Shown here piece after piece: positions 1 to 8,672 of a stretch of DNA of 64,000 bases; the first letter of the stretch is position 1; every line of letters starts with the position of its first letter. Source of the stretch: Flavobacterium psychrophilum (GTDB taxonomy: Bacteria; Bacteroidota; Bacteroidia; Flavobacteriales; Flavobacteriaceae); assembly GCA_945872245.1 (NCBI GenBank), contig CAMBZB010000001.1:1-64000 (forward strand). The letters run 5' to 3'. Under the pieces are notes generated by a model. The model was not told the DNA's origin. It did not search any database and saw only the letters and a program-made list of their open reading frames with translations. The translations under genes and the position numbers were made by a program.

Positions 1-512
1 TGATACAACAAATTGACACTATGAGTTCCGTTGCATCGGCATTTTCCAACTTTGCATCGATGCCAGCTCAACAAAATGAAACCTTGAATGTGGTTGATGT
101 GGTAGAATTGACAATGGATCTTTTCAATGAAGAATATGTCCATTTTAAGACGGAAGAAGGCGAGATTATTTCAAAAATTGACCGAACACAACTCATCCGA
201 ATTATTACTAATTTGGTAAAAAATGCCATTCAAGCGATTCCGGAACAACAAGAAAACAAAGCAGTCACTGTAACTATAAAAAAAGAATCCAACAATGTTA
301 TCATTACCGTTACCGATAATGGAATGGGAATAGCGACAGAAGATTTCAACCGTATTTTTGAACCTAAATTCACTACAAAATCGAGCGGAATGGGATTGGG
401 ACTTAGCATCATCAAAAATATTATCGAAAATTACAACGGAACCATTACATTCGAATCCCGTAAAGGAAAAGGGACGACTTTTACCGTTTCTTTGCCCATT
501 ATAAACCAATAA
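1..512 (+). CDS. Sensor histidine kinase, C-terminal part (5' end outside window)
   Basis: The open frame is already running at base 3, so this is the end of a longer protein. It holds a complete HATPase_c fold in the usual order: N box (NLVKNAIQA), G1 box (DNGMGI), F box (FEPKFTTK) and G2 box (GMGLGLSI). This module binds ATP and phosphorylates a histidine located upstream of the window. The compact, NtrY-like ATPase suggests a membrane sensor kinase, but the sensing domain cannot be seen. The stop is 11 bases before the enoyl-CoA hydratase start, so the two may be co-transcribed. Family is certain, the signal is unknown. Confidence 0.9.
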   Translation, partial: IQQIDTMSSVASAFSNFASMPAQQNETLNVVDVVELTMDLFNEEYVHFKTEEGEIISKIDRTQLIRIITNLVKNAIQAIPEQQENKAVTVTIKKESNNVIITVTDNGMGIATEDFNRIFEPKFTTKSSGMGLGLSIIKNIIENYNGTITFESRKGKGTTFTVSLPIINQ

Positions 513-523
513 ATCTACAAGTT

Positions 524-1306
524 ATGGCATTGAAAAACATCATTTTGGAACATGAAAAAGGCATTGCCACTATTTATATTAATAGACCAGAAAAATTAAA
601 TGCCTTAAACAAAGCGACAATTCAAGAGTTGCATGAAACCTTGGCGTTGACCGGTGAAAATCAGGATATTCGCGTAATTATCATAACTGGAAGGGGAGAA
701 AAAGCTTTTGTGGCTGGCGCCGATATTGCCGAATTTGCTCATTTTTCGGCTAAACAAGGGTCGCAATTGGCAGCGCAAGGGCAACAAATTTTATTTGATT
801 TCATCGAAAATATGAAAACTCCCGTGATTGCCGCAATCAATGGTTTTGCTCTTGGTGGCGGACTAGAATTGGCAATGGCTTGTCATATTAGAATCGCATC
901 GGAGAATGCCAAAATGGGATTGCCGGAAACTTCACTTGGCGTCATTCCAGGTTATGGCGGAACGCAACGTTTGCCGCAATTGGTTGGCAAAGGTCGCGCT
1001 ATGGAAATGATTCTAACTGCCGGAATGATTTCAGCTGAAGACGCTTATCGTTCTGGATTAGTCAATCACGTCCTCCCACAAGCCGAGCTTTTGGATTTTA
1101 CAAAGGCATTGGCACAACGCATCATGAAAAACTCACCTGTTGCCATTGCTAAAGCCATCAAAGCCGTAAACGCCAACTTTGTATCTGGTGTAAATGGATT
1201 TGAAGTGGAAATAAACGCTTTTGGAGAATGTTTTGCCACCGAAGATTTTAAAGAAGGAACAACGGCATTTCTAGAAAAACGAAAAGCGGAGTTTAAAGGC
1301 AATTAA
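524..1306 (+). CDS. Enoyl-CoA hydratase/isomerase family protein
   Basis: A 260-residue crotonase-fold protein of normal family length. The oxyanion-hole segments are visible (GADIAEF near 65-71; GFALGGG near 107-113). The two catalytic glutamates of true hydratases are both present at E115 (GGGLELAMAC) and E135 (LPETSLG), with the same 20-residue spacing as in rat mitochondrial enoyl-CoA hydratase. It should hydrate 2-trans-enoyl-CoA in fatty acid or amino acid breakdown; the exact substrate cannot be read from sequence. It follows the histidine kinase closely on the same strand. No beta-oxidation partner lies nearby. Confidence 0.93.
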   Translation: MALKNIILEHEKGIATIYINRPEKLNALNKATIQELHETLALTGENQDIRVIIITGRGEKAFVAGADIAEFAHFSAKQGSQLAAQGQQILFDFIENMKTPVIAAINGFALGGGLELAMACHIRIASENAKMGLPETSLGVIPGYGGTQRLPQLVGKGRAMEMILTAGMISAEDAYRSGLVNHVLPQAELLDFTKALAQRIMKNSPVAIAKAIKAVNANFVSGVNGFEVEINAFGECFATEDFKEGTTAFLEKRKAEFKGN

Positions 1307-1347
1307 AGAAGTGTTCGGTACCTTAACTAATCAAAATCAATACTTCA

Positions 1348-1420
1348 AATATCAAATTATTATACTTTTTTGATATTATAATATCAAATTATTATACTTT
1401 TTTGATATTGTAATATCAAA
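1348..1420 (+). repeat. Tandem 32-bp palindromic repeats upstream of the ATPase gene
   Basis: AATATCAAA occurs at 1348-1356, 1380-1388 and 1412-1420, an exact 32-bp period. In the first two units it is paired 12 bases later with the inverted copy TTTGATATT (1369-1377, 1401-1409), giving perfect 9-bp arms. The third unit keeps only the left arm and then runs into the promoter box. The layout looks like a set of operator sites placed on the promoter. Confidence 0.9.
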
Positions 1421-1434
1421 TTATTATATATTTG
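1401..1434 (+). promoter_or_regulatory. Bacteroidota-type promoter inside the repeats
   Basis: TATATTTG at 1427-1434 matches the Bacteroidota -7 box TAnnTTTG. TTTG at 1401-1404, within the right arm of the second palindrome, lies 22 bases upstream and fits the -33 element. The ATG follows 21 bases after the -7 box. A protein bound to the repeats would cover both promoter elements. Confidence 0.65.
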
Positions 1435-1455
1435 TATTGTAAATGCGTGCAAAAA

Positions 1456-2574
1456 ATGATAAATAGAACTTCGCAACCCGAAATTGACAGCTATCTTTTT
1501 AAAGGAAAAGCCATATTGGTATTTGGCGCAAGACAAGTAGGTAAAACCTCTTTGATAAAAAACACCGTGAGTAATCAATCCTATTTATGGCTCAATGGCG
1601 ATGAACCCGACACTCAACTTTTATTGGAAAACATCACAACCGATAGGCTAAAAGCCATAATCGGAGAGCATAAAATATTGGTTATTGACGAGGCTCAAAT
1701 GATTCATAATATTGGTTTATTAATTAAACGAATGGTTGATAATTATCCCGAAATTCAGGTCATTGCTTCGGGAAGTAGTGCATTTGAACTAGCCGATAAA
1801 ACCAAGGAATCTATGGTTGGGAGAAAACAGGAATTACAACTTTTCCCTTTGAGTTATGGAGAAATGGTCAAACATACTAATTTTGTTGAAGAAACTCGGT
1901 TAGTTCCACATCGGTTGGTGTATGGCTATTATCCCGAAGTGGTTACCAATGTTGGCAAAGAAGAAAAAATCCTGAATGATTTGGTCGAAGGGTTTCTGTA
2001 TAAAGACATTTTGAATCTCGAAGGCATAAAAAAATCAGCCACTTTACAACGATTGGTTCAAATGCTGGCGTACAGAATTGGCAGCGAAATTAGTTATAAT
2101 TCCCTAGCCAATGATTTAGGCATAAACCGACTGACCGTTGAAAAATACATTGATATTCTCGAAAAAAACTTTATCGTTTTTAGTTTGAATGCCTTTAGCA
2201 AAAATCAAGATAACGAATTGAAAAAAGGTAGAAAAGTTTATTTTTGGGACACTGGTTTGCGCAATCGAATTATTAAGAATTTTAATCCAATAGAGCTTCG
2301 GGACGATGTGGGAGCCTTGTGGGAGAACTTTATTATCAGTGAGCGAAAGAAGAAATTATCGTATGAAAATCAGTTCAAAGACACTTATTTTTGGAGAAAC
2401 ACCCAACAAGCCGAAATCGATTATCTAGAAATAAAAAACACCGAAATTGAAGCTTTTGAAATCAAATTCAATCCGAATCAAAAAGTGCTTTTTACCAAAT
2501 CTTTCACCGAAAAGTATCATCCAAAAACAACTCAAGTCATTCACAAAGAGAATTTTTGGGATTATTTATTGTAA
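1456..2574 (+). CDS. AAA+ ATPase with DUF4143 domain (copy 1)
   Basis: A 372-residue protein of the AAA_14/DUF4143 family. The ATG at 1456 is preferred to an upstream in-frame TTG at 1432, because the TTG lies inside the promoter box and the paralogue at 42619 starts at the equivalent residue. Walker A is GARQVGKT (24-31) and Walker B is VIDEA (76-80); a sensor-like SGSS follows near 105-108. A winged-helix-like segment (NSLANDLGINRLTVEKYI) precedes a C-terminal domain with a PD-(D/E)XK-like pattern (EIDYLE, then EAFEIK). The role of the family is not established; DNA binding or cleavage is an inference. It stands alone between unrelated genes. Confidence 0.85.
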   Translation: MINRTSQPEIDSYLFKGKAILVFGARQVGKTSLIKNTVSNQSYLWLNGDEPDTQLLLENITTDRLKAIIGEHKILVIDEAQMIHNIGLLIKRMVDNYPEIQVIASGSSAFELADKTKESMVGRKQELQLFPLSYGEMVKHTNFVEETRLVPHRLVYGYYPEVVTNVGKEEKILNDLVEGFLYKDILNLEGIKKSATLQRLVQMLAYRIGSEISYNSLANDLGINRLTVEKYIDILEKNFIVFSLNAFSKNQDNELKKGRKVYFWDTGLRNRIIKNFNPIELRDDVGALWENFIISERKKKLSYENQFKDTYFWRNTQQAEIDYLEIKNTEIEAFEIKFNPNQKVLFTKSFTEKYHPKTTQVIHKENFWDYLL

Positions 2575-2603
2575 AAATATTCATGTAATTAAAAATCATA
2601 CTC

Positions 2604-3002
2604 ATGTCCTTCCAACCCCTGTTTGCCCAATTCTGGGAGAAAGTAAAAGAAAGTATCGCGAATAAAACCTACGCCAAATTAACTTTGGCCAAAACCATTG
2701 GGGATACCGAACTCAAAAACATTTATGTGCGTCCCGTTTTATTGGAAAATGACCTTCTCAGTCTTTCGATTACGGCACGTTACAAAACTGAAGAAGTAGA
2801 AAGCTTCCATTCCTTGGAAGAAGCTTTTTTGGTTTTGGCTCCGTATATGAATAATCCTTTTTTAACGGCATTATTATTCACAACAGAAAACGACATTACC
2901 TTTAAACTCAACAAAAAAAGAGTGGGAAGTATCATTGAACAAGCACCAACTTTCAAGAACGCCTCAGATGTGATTATAGCAATGAAGGAAAAAGGAATTT
3001 AA
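2604..3002 (+). CDS. Conserved hypothetical protein, possibly a shortened methyltransferase-associated domain
   Basis: A 132-residue soluble protein with no signal peptide. Its pattern (KLTLAKTIGDTELKNIYVRP, then a RYKTEEV stretch, then TALLFTTENDITF) resembles, from memory, the N-terminal region of longer Bacteroidota proteins annotated as SAM-dependent methyltransferases. No methyltransferase motif follows here, and the stop is followed at once by an inverted repeat. It may be a stand-alone version or a shortened one. It starts 29 bases after the ATPase stop, on the same strand. Confidence 0.6.
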   Translation: MSFQPLFAQFWEKVKESIANKTYAKLTLAKTIGDTELKNIYVRPVLLENDLLSLSITARYKTEEVESFHSLEEAFLVLAPYMNNPFLTALLFTTENDITFKLNKKRVGSIIEQAPTFKNASDVIIAMKEKGI

Positions 3003-3006
3003 AAAA

Positions 3007-3103
3007 GTGGTCAGTGGTCAGCTGTTGGAATAAATAAAAGTAGTGAGTATTATTTAGACTGCAAATTGTGACTGAATACTCAAAAACTGACCACTGCCCA
3101 CTA
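3007..3103. repeat. Inverted repeat between convergent genes
   Basis: GTGGTCAGTGGTCAG (3007-3021) is mirrored by CTGACCACTGCCCAC (3087-3101), with one mismatch and a loop of about 65 bases. It fills the gap between a plus-strand and a minus-strand gene and overlaps the stop of the latter. Terminator function is uncertain because the loop is long. Confidence 0.6.
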
Positions 3104-3754
3104 CTTCTCCCCATCCCATTCCGCATAAAACTGCGAAAGGAAATTGATCATGAACTGATGTCTTTCTTGGGCGATTTTCTTCCCGGTTTCGGTATTCATT
3201 TTGTCTTTCAACAATAATAATTTTTCGTAGAAATGATTGATGGTGGGTGCCTCACTATTTTTATATTCTTCCTTGCTAATGTGAAGATTTGGAGCAATAT
3301 TCGGATTGTGTAAAGGTCTGTTTTTAAACCCCCCATAATTAAACGTCCTGGCAATGCCAATGGCACCCATAGCGTCTAATCGATCCGCGTCTTGAACAAT
3401 ATCCAATTCGACAGATGAGAATGTCTTTTCTGCATTTCCGCCTTTAAAAGAGAGGTTTTCTATAATGTTTATGACATGCTGGATTGTGACTTCATCTTCA
3501 TTTTCGCTTTCAAGAAATTCACGAGCTATTTTAGGCCCAATGGCTTCGTCTCCATCATGAAACTTACTGTCGGCAATATCGTGAAGTAAAGCACCTAATT
3601 TTACAACATTAATATCACAAACTTCGTTTTCGGCTATTAAAAGCGCATTTTTATAGACTCTTTCAATATGAAACCAGTCGTGACCGCCTTCGGCATTTTC
3701 TAGTTTTTCCTGAACAAAAAGTATGGTTTTGTGGACTATATCTGAATTATCCAT
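3101..3754 (-). CDS. HD-domain phosphohydrolase
   Basis: A 217-residue soluble protein of the YedJ-like HD family. Metal-binding residues are visible as H25-D26 (GGHDWFHIERV), H58-D59 (ALLHDIADSKF) and the later Asp in VQDADRLDAMGAIGIART. Such enzymes hydrolyse phosphate esters, often nucleotides; the substrate is not evident. Length matches the family. It is transcribed towards the preceding hypothetical gene and ends in the shared inverted repeat. Confidence 0.88.
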   Translation of the reverse strand: MDNSDIVHKTILFVQEKLENAEGGHDWFHIERVYKNALLIAENEVCDINVVKLGALLHDIADSKFHDGDEAIGPKIAREFLESENEDEVTIQHVINIIENLSFKGGNAEKTFSSVELDIVQDADRLDAMGAIGIARTFNYGGFKNRPLHNPNIAPNLHISKEEYKNSEAPTINHFYEKLLLLKDKMNTETGKKIAQERHQFMINFLSQFYAEWDGEK

Positions 3755-3845
3755 CTTTCAAGTAAGTTTATAAAAAATGCTGATTTTTAAAGTTTTAAAT
3801 TCAAAAATCAGCAATTCAATATTTTAATCAATTTCAATGGCAATT

Positions 3846-3882
3846 TCAAAAAATCTGAAATCTGAAATCTGCATTCTGAAAT
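3846..3882. repeat. Degenerate short tandem repeat
   Basis: A run of imperfect copies of AAATCTG / CTGAAATCTG lies just before the end of the desaturase gene. Low-complexity runs of this kind recur between genes in this window (also near 38.7 kb and 41.27 kb). No function is apparent. Confidence 0.6.
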
Positions 3883-4869
3883 TTACAATCTAGCCGGCTC
3901 TACCCATTTGAATTGAAATGATTCTTGAGGAATGACCAATCTTTCCGAAATTCTAGCCATTCTAGCCGGTAACTTCATCAAATAATCCCTTGCTTTCTCG
4001 GCTTCATCGGTTAAACTACCCATTTTATCAATTTCCCATTTCTCGATGAGTTTTTGTAAAATATCCACATAGTCATTGGCAGTATAAACCCCAATTCTTT
4101 GGGCAGAATCTGAAAAATGTTCAAAAGCAGAGCTAATTTTTTGTCCTGACTCTCTCAAGAAATGAGCTGGCATAACAATTTTTGCTTTCATCATGTATTG
4201 AAAAGCAAGCATCATTTCGCTTGGATCAATTTTGAAAATTTGATTCACAAATTCGCTGTAAGCAAGGTGATGGCGCATTTCGTCCCCAGCAATCATTTTG
4301 CACATTTTGGCTAATTTTGTATCGCCGTAACTTTTGGCCAATTGAGAAACTCTGTTGTGAGAAACATAGGTAGCCAATTCTTGGAAACTGGTATATACGA
4401 AGTTTTTATAAGGATCTCTGCCGGTTCCAATGTCGAAACCATCATTGATAAGATGTTGCGTAGTCATTTCGATTTCGCGCATGTTGACACGCCCTGACAA
4501 ATAAAGGTATTTGTTCAATAAATCGCCATGTCGGTTTTCTTCTCCCGTCCATTGTCGCACCCATTTTGCCCAACCGTTTCTTTCTAAATTGTCTACTCCT
4601 TCCACCTCCATTAACCAGTTTTCGTATGTTGGCAAGGCCTCTTCGGTAATCATATCACCTACCATGGCCACCCAAAAATCATAAGGCAAATCTTTTGAAA
4701 TCTCTCTCAATTCTTTTACTTCTTCCAGAAAATTATCTCCTTCAGAATTGGGCAAAAAATCAGAGGGTTGCCAAATTTTTTCTACTGGGATTAGATATTG
4801 GTCAACATAACTGCTGACGTTTTTTTCTAAAAGTTGCATTACTTCTAATCGAATGTTTTTTATGGACAT
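3883..4869 (-). CDS. Acyl-ACP desaturase
   Basis: A ferritin-like di-iron protein of the stearoyl-ACP desaturase family, 328 residues from the ATG at 4869; an upstream in-frame ATG at 4902 would add 11 weakly plausible residues. Both iron-binding motifs are clear: EENRHGD (EExxH) and DEMRHH (DExxH). It should place a double bond in ACP-bound acyl chains. The acyltransferase gene upstream on the same strand, about 40 bases away, makes membrane-lipid synthesis a natural shared role. Confidence 0.9.
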   Translation of the reverse strand: MSIKNIRLEVMQLLEKNVSSYVDQYLIPVEKIWQPSDFLPNSEGDNFLEEVKELREISKDLPYDFWVAMVGDMITEEALPTYENWLMEVEGVDNLERNGWAKWVRQWTGEENRHGDLLNKYLYLSGRVNMREIEMTTQHLINDGFDIGTGRDPYKNFVYTSFQELATYVSHNRVSQLAKSYGDTKLAKMCKMIAGDEMRHHLAYSEFVNQIFKIDPSEMMLAFQYMMKAKIVMPAHFLRESGQKISSAFEHFSDSAQRIGVYTANDYVDILQKLIEKWEIDKMGSLTDEAEKARDYLMKLPARMARISERLVIPQESFQFKWVEPARL

Positions 4870-4909
4870 TTTATTTAAAATTGAGATTTCTCCAAAATTC
4901 AAAATCTAT

Positions 4910-5647
4910 TTATACTATATTTATTCCTTCAATAATTACTTTTTCTGTTCTCTGCATTATCTCGGCAAAATCAAATTCGTTTACCTTTAGAGGTTTATGG
5001 ACCGTAAAGCTAAGACGATTTCCCAAACCTAGTGGAAAAAATCCAAATTTCACCATTTTCCACGAATTATTTATGCTTATCGGCACCACATAAGCTGATG
5101 GAGCATATTTACACAATATTTTTAATCCACTTTGGGCAAATTCCTTGGGTTTTCCCGTTTTGCTTCGAGTACCTTCCGGAAAAATAACCGCGGAGCGCTG
5201 ATTTTTTTCAATATATTCCGACAATCCTCTAATCAGTGGGACGGCTTGTTTAGGGTCTTTTCGATCAATAAGCACCGAACCTCCGTGTCGTAAATTATAG
5301 GACACGCTTGGAATCCCCTTTCCCAATTCTTTTTTGCTGACATACTGGCAATGAAAATCCCGCAAATACCAAATCATAGCAATAATATCATATAAACTTT
5401 GATGATTGGACACGAAAATCAAAGGAGCATTTTTAGGAATTAATTCCCGGTTTTCAAATGAATACTTTGTTCCCAATAAATTGGTGCATCTTAGCAATAC
5501 TAAATTCAAGTAGTCAACACTTTTTTTGTGGGCATGATACCCAAAGATGTTGAAACAAATCCACTGAATAGGATGAAAAACTACTAAGGTAAGTCCAAAG
5601 CACAAATAATAAATTGCGGATATGGGATACGAAATTAGTTTTTGCAT
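4910..5647 (-). CDS. 1-acyl-sn-glycerol-3-phosphate acyltransferase (PlsC family)
   Basis: A 245-residue membrane-bound acyltransferase. An N-terminal hydrophobic stretch (about 10-35) precedes the catalytic HX4D motif NHQSLYD and the substrate motif FPEGTRSKTG. It should transfer an acyl chain to lysophosphatidic acid in phospholipid synthesis. It lies just upstream of the desaturase in the same direction and is divergent from rnpA. A second PlsC-like gene is present at 20930, so substrate preference may differ. Confidence 0.9.
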   Translation of the reverse strand: MQKLISYPISAIYYLCFGLTLVVFHPIQWICFNIFGYHAHKKSVDYLNLVLLRCTNLLGTKYSFENRELIPKNAPLIFVSNHQSLYDIIAMIWYLRDFHCQYVSKKELGKGIPSVSYNLRHGGSVLIDRKDPKQAVPLIRGLSEYIEKNQRSAVIFPEGTRSKTGKPKEFAQSGLKILCKYAPSAYVVPISINNSWKMVKFGFFPLGLGNRLSFTVHKPLKVNEFDFAEIMQRTEKVIIEGINIV

Positions 5648-5772
5648 CTTTAAAAATTTGATTGCAAAAATAAGAAATATATTTGTAGCGGGATTTTAAT
5701 CGGAAACAATATTCCCATTTGGCGTATAATTGTACCTTTGCCGAATACTGTTTTTGACTATTTATCCAAAAA

Positions 5773-6165
5773 ATGAACTTCACTTATCCAAAAAACGAAA
5801 AGCTAAAAAGTAAAATCACGATAGATTTACTTTTTTCCAAAGGCAAATCCGTTTCAAAGTATCCTTTGAGATTGGTTTATGTGGAAAGTGACTATGGCAT
5901 TCTCGAAGGATCAGAACAAAAAATAAAAATGGGTGTTTCGGTTTCCAAAAAATATTTCAAGCATGCCGTGGACCGAAATTATTTCAAACGTTTGCTTCGG
6001 GAAACCTATCGATTGAACAAACATTTATTGGTTGAGAATCTCGATAAACCCTACGCTTTCATGTTTTTTTACCAAACCAAAGACCGTTTGACGTATGAAG
6101 AAATCAATACCAAAACGGTTCAATTGTTTGAAAAATTCATTCTCCAAATAAAAAACAAAGAATAA
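5773..6165 (+). CDS. rnpA: Ribonuclease P protein component
   Basis: A 130-residue basic protein of normal RnpA size. The family signature is clear in the second half: VSKKYFKHAVDRN followed by YFKRLLRETYR, the RNA-binding arginine/lysine helix. It assists the RNase P RNA in removing 5' leaders from tRNA precursors. In this window it is not next to rpmH or dnaA but is followed by an S41 peptidase gene, an order I recall from other flavobacteria. Confidence 0.93.
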   Translation: MNFTYPKNEKLKSKITIDLLFSKGKSVSKYPLRLVYVESDYGILEGSEQKIKMGVSVSKKYFKHAVDRNYFKRLLRETYRLNKHLLVENLDKPYAFMFFYQTKDRLTYEEINTKTVQLFEKFILQIKNKE

Positions 6166-6243
6166 TAGCTTTTGTTTTTTGCCCAATACCATTATTGGTG
6201 ATTTATTCCTATTTTAGTGGTCTAAAATTAAGTGCCAAAAACC

Positions 6244-7881
6244 ATGATTTCATTTTTCAAAAAAAAATACATATTCCCCGCCGTTGCCTCGGCGTTTCTT
6301 TTTGTAGGGGTTAGTTTCAAAGACGATTTCTTTGAAATTGCCAAACAAATAGAAATATTCACCACCCTTTTTAAGGAGCTGAACATGAACTATGTTGACG
6401 AAACCAATCCAGGCGATTTAATGGATAAAGCCGTCAAGAGTATGTTGGCTAGTTTAGATCCTTACACCGTTTATTTTAACGAACAAGATGTTGTAAAATT
6501 CAAAATAAATAATACAGGTGAATACACCGGAATAGGAGCACAAATAACCCGAAAAGAAGACAAATTAATCATCAAAGAACCCTATAAAAATTTCCCTGCC
6601 GATAAAGCTGGTCTAAAAGCCGGAGACGAAATCATTCAAATTGGCGATGTGCTTTTGGCTGACTTCAAAGATGACGCTTCACAACTCTTGAAAGGAGCCA
6701 AAAACACCAAAGTCGACATCAAATATATTCGTCAAGGGAAAACATATACCACCCAAATCGTACTCGACGAAGTCGCTATCAAATCGGTTACTTTTTTTGG
6801 AAAAATAGACGATAAAACGGGTTATATTGTTTTGTCGCATTTCAACCAAAAAGCCTCCCAGGAAACCAAAGATGCTTTAGAACAACTTAAAAAAGATGGT
6901 GCCGAAAAAATCGTCCTCGATTTGAGGGGAAATCCCGGCGGGCTTTTAAATGAGGCGGTAAATATTTGTAATTTATTTGTTCCAAAAAACGAAACTATTG
7001 TTTTTACCAAATCGAAAATAGAGAAACACAACAACACTTATAAAACCTCTAGAGAGCCCATAGATACTGAAATTCCTTTGGCTATTCTAGTCAACGGAAA
7101 AAGTGCTTCGGCATCAGAAATTGTCTCAGGAGCCTTGCAAGATTTGGATCGCGCCGTGGTTATTGGCAGCCGAAGTTTTGGAAAAGGGTTGGTGCAAAGA
7201 CCCGTGGATTTGACGTATGGAACGCAACTAAAGGTGACCATTTCTCGTTATTACACTCCTTCTGGAAGGTGTATTCAGGCCTTGGATTATGCGCACAAAG
7301 ACAAAAACGGAATCGCCATAAAAACTGAAGCTAAAAACTACAATGCCTTCAAAACTCGTAAAGGCAGAACCGTGTATGATGGTGGTGGCATTCAGCCGGA
7401 CATCGAAATGGAAGAAACCAAGTCGAGTCCTATCACGGATGCCTTGGTGAAAAACGACGGAATTTTTAATTATGCTACCCGTTATTATTACAAAAATCCG
7501 AATTTGGGTACCCAAATCCCAACGATTTCTGATGCAGACTACCAAGATTTCAAACAGTTTTTAAAAGGAGAAAAATTCTCCTTTGACACCGAAACGGAAC
7601 TGGCTTTGAAAAACACTTTGGCTATAGCCAAAAAAGAAAAAATACACGAAAGTATTAGCAAAGAATACCAACAATTGTTTATTGCTCTTCAAAAAAGCGA
7701 AGAGAATTTATTGGATAAAAATCAAAGAGAAATCAAAAATTTGATGGTGGACGAAATCATTAAACGCTACCAATACCAAGAAGGTCTATACCAATATTAC
7801 CTGAGAAACAACTCCGAAATCAAGAAAGCCGTGAGTATTTTGAACAATAGCGCCGAGTATAAAAGCATCTTAAAAATGTAA
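6244..7881 (+). CDS. S41-family carboxy-terminal processing protease
   Basis: 545 residues from the ATG at 6244; a GTG at 6232 is an alternative start. An N-terminal hydrophobic segment (about 8-23) suggests export or anchoring. A PDZ domain covers roughly 85-180 and the S41 core 195-380. The Ser-Lys dyad is visible as S289 (KSASASEI) and K314 (SFGKGLVQ), with the 25-residue spacing seen in plant CtpA. It should degrade or trim proteins in the periplasm. The stop overlaps the start of the OmpA-like gene by one base, implying an operon. Confidence 0.92.
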   Translation: MISFFKKKYIFPAVASAFLFVGVSFKDDFFEIAKQIEIFTTLFKELNMNYVDETNPGDLMDKAVKSMLASLDPYTVYFNEQDVVKFKINNTGEYTGIGAQITRKEDKLIIKEPYKNFPADKAGLKAGDEIIQIGDVLLADFKDDASQLLKGAKNTKVDIKYIRQGKTYTTQIVLDEVAIKSVTFFGKIDDKTGYIVLSHFNQKASQETKDALEQLKKDGAEKIVLDLRGNPGGLLNEAVNICNLFVPKNETIVFTKSKIEKHNNTYKTSREPIDTEIPLAILVNGKSASASEIVSGALQDLDRAVVIGSRSFGKGLVQRPVDLTYGTQLKVTISRYYTPSGRCIQALDYAHKDKNGIAIKTEAKNYNAFKTRKGRTVYDGGGIQPDIEMEETKSSPITDALVKNDGIFNYATRYYYKNPNLGTQIPTISDADYQDFKQFLKGEKFSFDTETELALKNTLAIAKKEKIHESISKEYQQLFIALQKSEENLLDKNQREIKNLMVDEIIKRYQYQEGLYQYYLRNNSEIKKAVSILNNSAEYKSILKM

Positions 7882-8672
7882 TGAAAAGAGCTACACAAAT
7901 AGTATTGCTTTTGTTCTTTGGTTTCCTTTCAGCACAAGAAAATGTTGCGCAATCCGTATATTTTGAATTTGATAAATTCAATTTAAATCAAGACCAAATA
8001 AGTACAATCACGGGTCTGTTAAACGCATCCAATACGCCTCGTTTTGACGCCATTCAACTCTATGGGTATTGCGACGACAGAGGTAGCGAGGATTATAATG
8101 ATAAATTATCGAACAAAAGAGTGGCTACCGTTCAGAAAATTTTGCTGGCTAACGGCATTGCCTTAAATAAAATTTTTATTTGTGAAGGTCGGGGTCGGGT
8201 AATTATTGCGAAAGATTCCGTAAAAGATTTGCAAAAAACCCGGGATAGAAATAGGCGTGTTGATTTAATATTCATTAAAAACACCTCTTACAACTCTTTT
8301 CCGGAAAATCCAAAAGTGGGAGATCTCATCATTTTAGACAAGATTGAATTTGACATGGGTTCGAGTGTCCTGACTTTAAAAGCAAGAAAAGAATTGGACA
8401 AAAACATTGTTTCATTGCAAAAATACAAGACCCTACGTTTTGAAATTAAGGGTCACGTATGCTGTACTTCCAGTAAATATCTCGATGCGATTGACAGGGA
8501 AACCGACGAAAGAAATCTTTCTATAAATAGAGCCAAAAATGTATTTTCGTATCTCCGTTTTAAAGGAATTAACCCTTATAGAATGACTTTTAAGGGTTAT
8601 GGCAATCGTTTCCCACTTGGAAAAGGAGACTCCTTTGACAGAAGAGTCGAATTCCTCATTACCAAAATATAA
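7881..8672 (+). CDS. OmpA-family protein with two OmpA-like domains
   Basis: 263 residues with a Sec signal peptide (about 1-19, ending FLSAQ). Two peptidoglycan-binding OmpA_C-like domains can be traced: the first near 25-130 (YFEFDKFNLN, then DRNRRVDLIF) and the second near 148-262 (KIEFDMGSSVL, then DRRVEFLI). No beta-barrel precedes them, so it is probably a periplasmic protein tethering the envelope to peptidoglycan. The start overlaps the protease stop (TAATG), so the two are translationally coupled. Confidence 0.87.
   Translation: MKRATQIVLLLFFGFLSAQENVAQSVYFEFDKFNLNQDQISTITGLLNASNTPRFDAIQLYGYCDDRGSEDYNDKLSNKRVATVQKILLANGIALNKIFICEGRGRVIIAKDSVKDLQKTRDRNRRVDLIFIKNTSYNSFPENPKVGDLIILDKIEFDMGSSVLTLKARKELDKNIVSLQKYKTLRFEIKGHVCCTSSKYLDAIDRETDERNLSINRAKNVFSYLRFKGINPYRMTFKGYGNRFPLGKGDSFDRRVEFLITKI

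Noticed and set aside
1432-1455. TTG start for the first DUF4143 ATPase
   Set aside because: The codon is part of the TATATTTG box, and the paralogue aligns with the ATG at 1456.
5514-5783. Minus-strand frame of 89 codons overlapping the PlsC start
   Set aside because: It is out of frame with the acyltransferase and crosses the rnpA start; composition is not protein-like.
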